Positions 4,662-5,159 of a DNA stretch of 5,159 nt are shown piece by piece. Origin of the DNA: Christensenella sp. (GTDB lineage Bacteria > Bacillota > Clostridia > Christensenellales > Maliibacteriaceae); the NCBI GenBank assembly GCA_019420085.1, contig JAHZHV010000129.1:1-5159 (forward strand). The letters run 5' to 3'. Position numbers and translations under genes: made by a program. Under the pieces are notes generated by a model. It made no database searches, had not been told where the DNA came from, and was given only the letters and a program-made list of their open reading frames with translations. Positions within the stretch are counted from its first letter, which is position 1; each line of letters starts with the position of its first letter.

Positions 4662-4842
4662 GGCGGCACGTGCCGCGAAAGACCTGTCACAGCAGCAGCT
4701 TGCCGAACTGGTAGGCGTATCGCGGCAGACGATTCATGCAATTGAAAAGGGTGACTATAATCCCACGATACGGTTGTGTATTGCCATCTGCCGCGTGCTT
4801 GGCTGCAGTTTGGATGACCTGTTCTGGCAGGATGAACCATAA
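4642..4842 (+). CDS. Small XRE-family helix-turn-helix regulator
   Basis: This 66-aa protein is a stand-alone Cro/cI-type HTH domain. The motifs are LKLKAARAAKDLSQQQLAEL (4-23), then VGVSRQTIHAIEKGDYNPTI (24-43) covering the recognition helix, and LCIAICRVLGCSLDDLFW (45-62). This is the standard layout of the short Firmicutes XRE regulators, often YozG-like, that have no effector domain. The start at 4642 removes nine residues from a longer in-frame ATG at 4615 and places the HTH at the usual distance from the N-terminus. The upstream site is a G-run (4629-4633), 8 nt away. The gene overlaps the membrane-protein gene by 20 bp and has no visible promoter of its own, so the two should be co-transcribed and translationally coupled. 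With no ligand domain, its control probably comes through dosage or the partner. The targets are unknown. Confidence 0.9.
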   Translation: MKNLKLKAARAAKDLSQQQLAELVGVSRQTIHAIEKGDYNPTIRLCIAICRVLGCSLDDLFWQDEP

Positions 4843-4851
4843 GTAAAAATC

Positions 4852-4877
4852 AAAGACGCCCTCGGGGCGTCTTTTTT
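4852..4877 (+). terminator. Rho-independent terminator after the XRE gene
   Basis: AAAGACGCCC (4852-4861) pairs perfectly with GGGCGTCTTT (4865-4874) around a TCG loop, and the T-run extends to 4877. It starts 9 bp after the stop codon of the XRE gene and has the classical GC-rich stem plus U-tract form. Confidence 0.94.
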
Positions 4878-4921
4878 GAACAAAGCGTGTGCAAAATATA
4901 GACAAAGTAGCAGAAAGTTTG

Positions 4922-4950
4922 CAGACAGACAGCGCTGTTTCCGCTACAAT
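4922..4950 (+). promoter_or_regulatory. Probable promoter of the last XRE gene
   Basis: TACAAT (4945-4950) is a good -10 box. At 17 bp spacing the -35 is CAGACA (4922-4927), a partial match that keeps the GACA end. The start would be near 4957, about 25 nt before the ATG. The spacer contains a perfect 10-bp palindrome, ACAGCGCTGT (4929-4938), a possible operator for the regulator downstream. Confidence 0.55.
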
Positions 4951-4981
4951 CAGGGCAGAAAAAGATGGGAGGCGTTACAGG

Positions 4982-5159
4982 ATGACAACGGGACAGCGGA
5001 TTCGAACGCTGCGTATACGGGCGGGATTGTCGCAGGAGCAGTTGGCAGAGAAAGTTGGTGTCAGCAGACAGGCCGTAACGAAGTGGGAACTGGATCGCGC
5101 AGTACCAAGCGCACGCAATCTGGGTGGTCTGTCCCGGGCGCTGGGTGTCAGCGTTGCGT
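4982..5159 (+). CDS. XRE-family helix-turn-helix regulator, N-terminal part
   Basis: Fifty-nine codons are present before the window ends, so the C-terminus and any second domain are missing. The visible part is a complete Cro/cI-type HTH: GQRIRTLRIRAGLSQEQLAE (4-23), then VGVSRQAVTKWELDRAVPSA (25-44) and LSRALGVSV (50-58). The VSRQAVTKWE recognition helix and the following SARNLGGLS are typical of a large Firmicutes XRE group that often carries a C-terminal membrane or unknown domain, so the full protein may be longer than its 66-aa neighbour. GGGAGG (4967-4972) lies 9 nt upstream of the ATG. It has its own promoter region after the preceding terminator and is therefore a separate transcription unit. 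Confidence 0.9.
   Translation, partial: MTTGQRIRTLRIRAGLSQEQLAEKVGVSRQAVTKWELDRAVPSARNLGGLSRALGVSVA

Overview
The window looks like chromosomal DNA of a Gram-positive Clostridia-type bacterium (Firmicutes/Bacillota) of moderate GC content. The reasons are strong GGAGG ribosome binding sites, near-consensus sigma-A promoters with 16-17 bp spacers, U-tract terminators, a PfoR/PTS_EIIC_2-type membrane protein, a PadR + HAAS-domain pair, and small XRE regulators paired with membrane proteins. The species cannot be assigned from sequence reading alone. No RNA gene, CRISPR array, insertion sequence or prophage gene was seen, and no gap between genes exceeds about 210 bases.

Left edge to 2975: a leftward partial gene for a PfoR-like PTS EIIC_2 membrane protein (1-277) diverges from a rightward heavy-metal resistance operon. 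The two promoters are back to back, with -35 boxes 8 bp apart. The operon holds an ArsR/SmtB metalloregulator (443-853), a free-standing HMA metal-binding domain of 71 aa (850-1065), and a P1B-2-type Zn/Cd/Pb efflux ATPase lacking its own HMA domain (1090-2931). It ends at a strong terminator (2938-2975). A perfect 13-bp inverted repeat at 401-432, with the TGAA-N6-TTCA core known for ArsR/SmtB repressors, lies just after the -10 box and runs into the ribosome binding site. The HMA gene and the ATPase gene share a reading frame and are separated in that frame by a single TAA.

2976-4015: an autoregulatory-looking pair. A PadR-family repressor (3142-3492) overlaps by 8 bp a 157-aa HAAS/DUF1700-like membrane protein (3485-3958). 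Its promoter carries alternating TACTAAT/ATTAGTA half-sites. The membrane protein carries, between its two membrane segments, a stretch (IGGADGPTAIF) that closely resembles a conserved motif of the beta subunit of Na+-translocating decarboxylases. A long imperfect hairpin (3971-4015) follows.

4016-4877: a second membrane-protein/regulator pair. A five-TM protein with an FDERQ motif (4155-4661) overlaps by 20 bp a 66-aa XRE-family HTH protein (4642-4842), and a U-tract terminator follows.

4878-5159: a promoter and the first 59 codons of another XRE-family regulator, cut by the window end.

Taken together, this is a metal-efflux operon followed by three compact regulator cassettes, at least two of which couple a DNA-binding protein with a small membrane protein. 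The metal operon should sense Zn/Cd/Pb through the ArsR protein and export the ion through the ATPase. The signals of the other cassettes are not evident.
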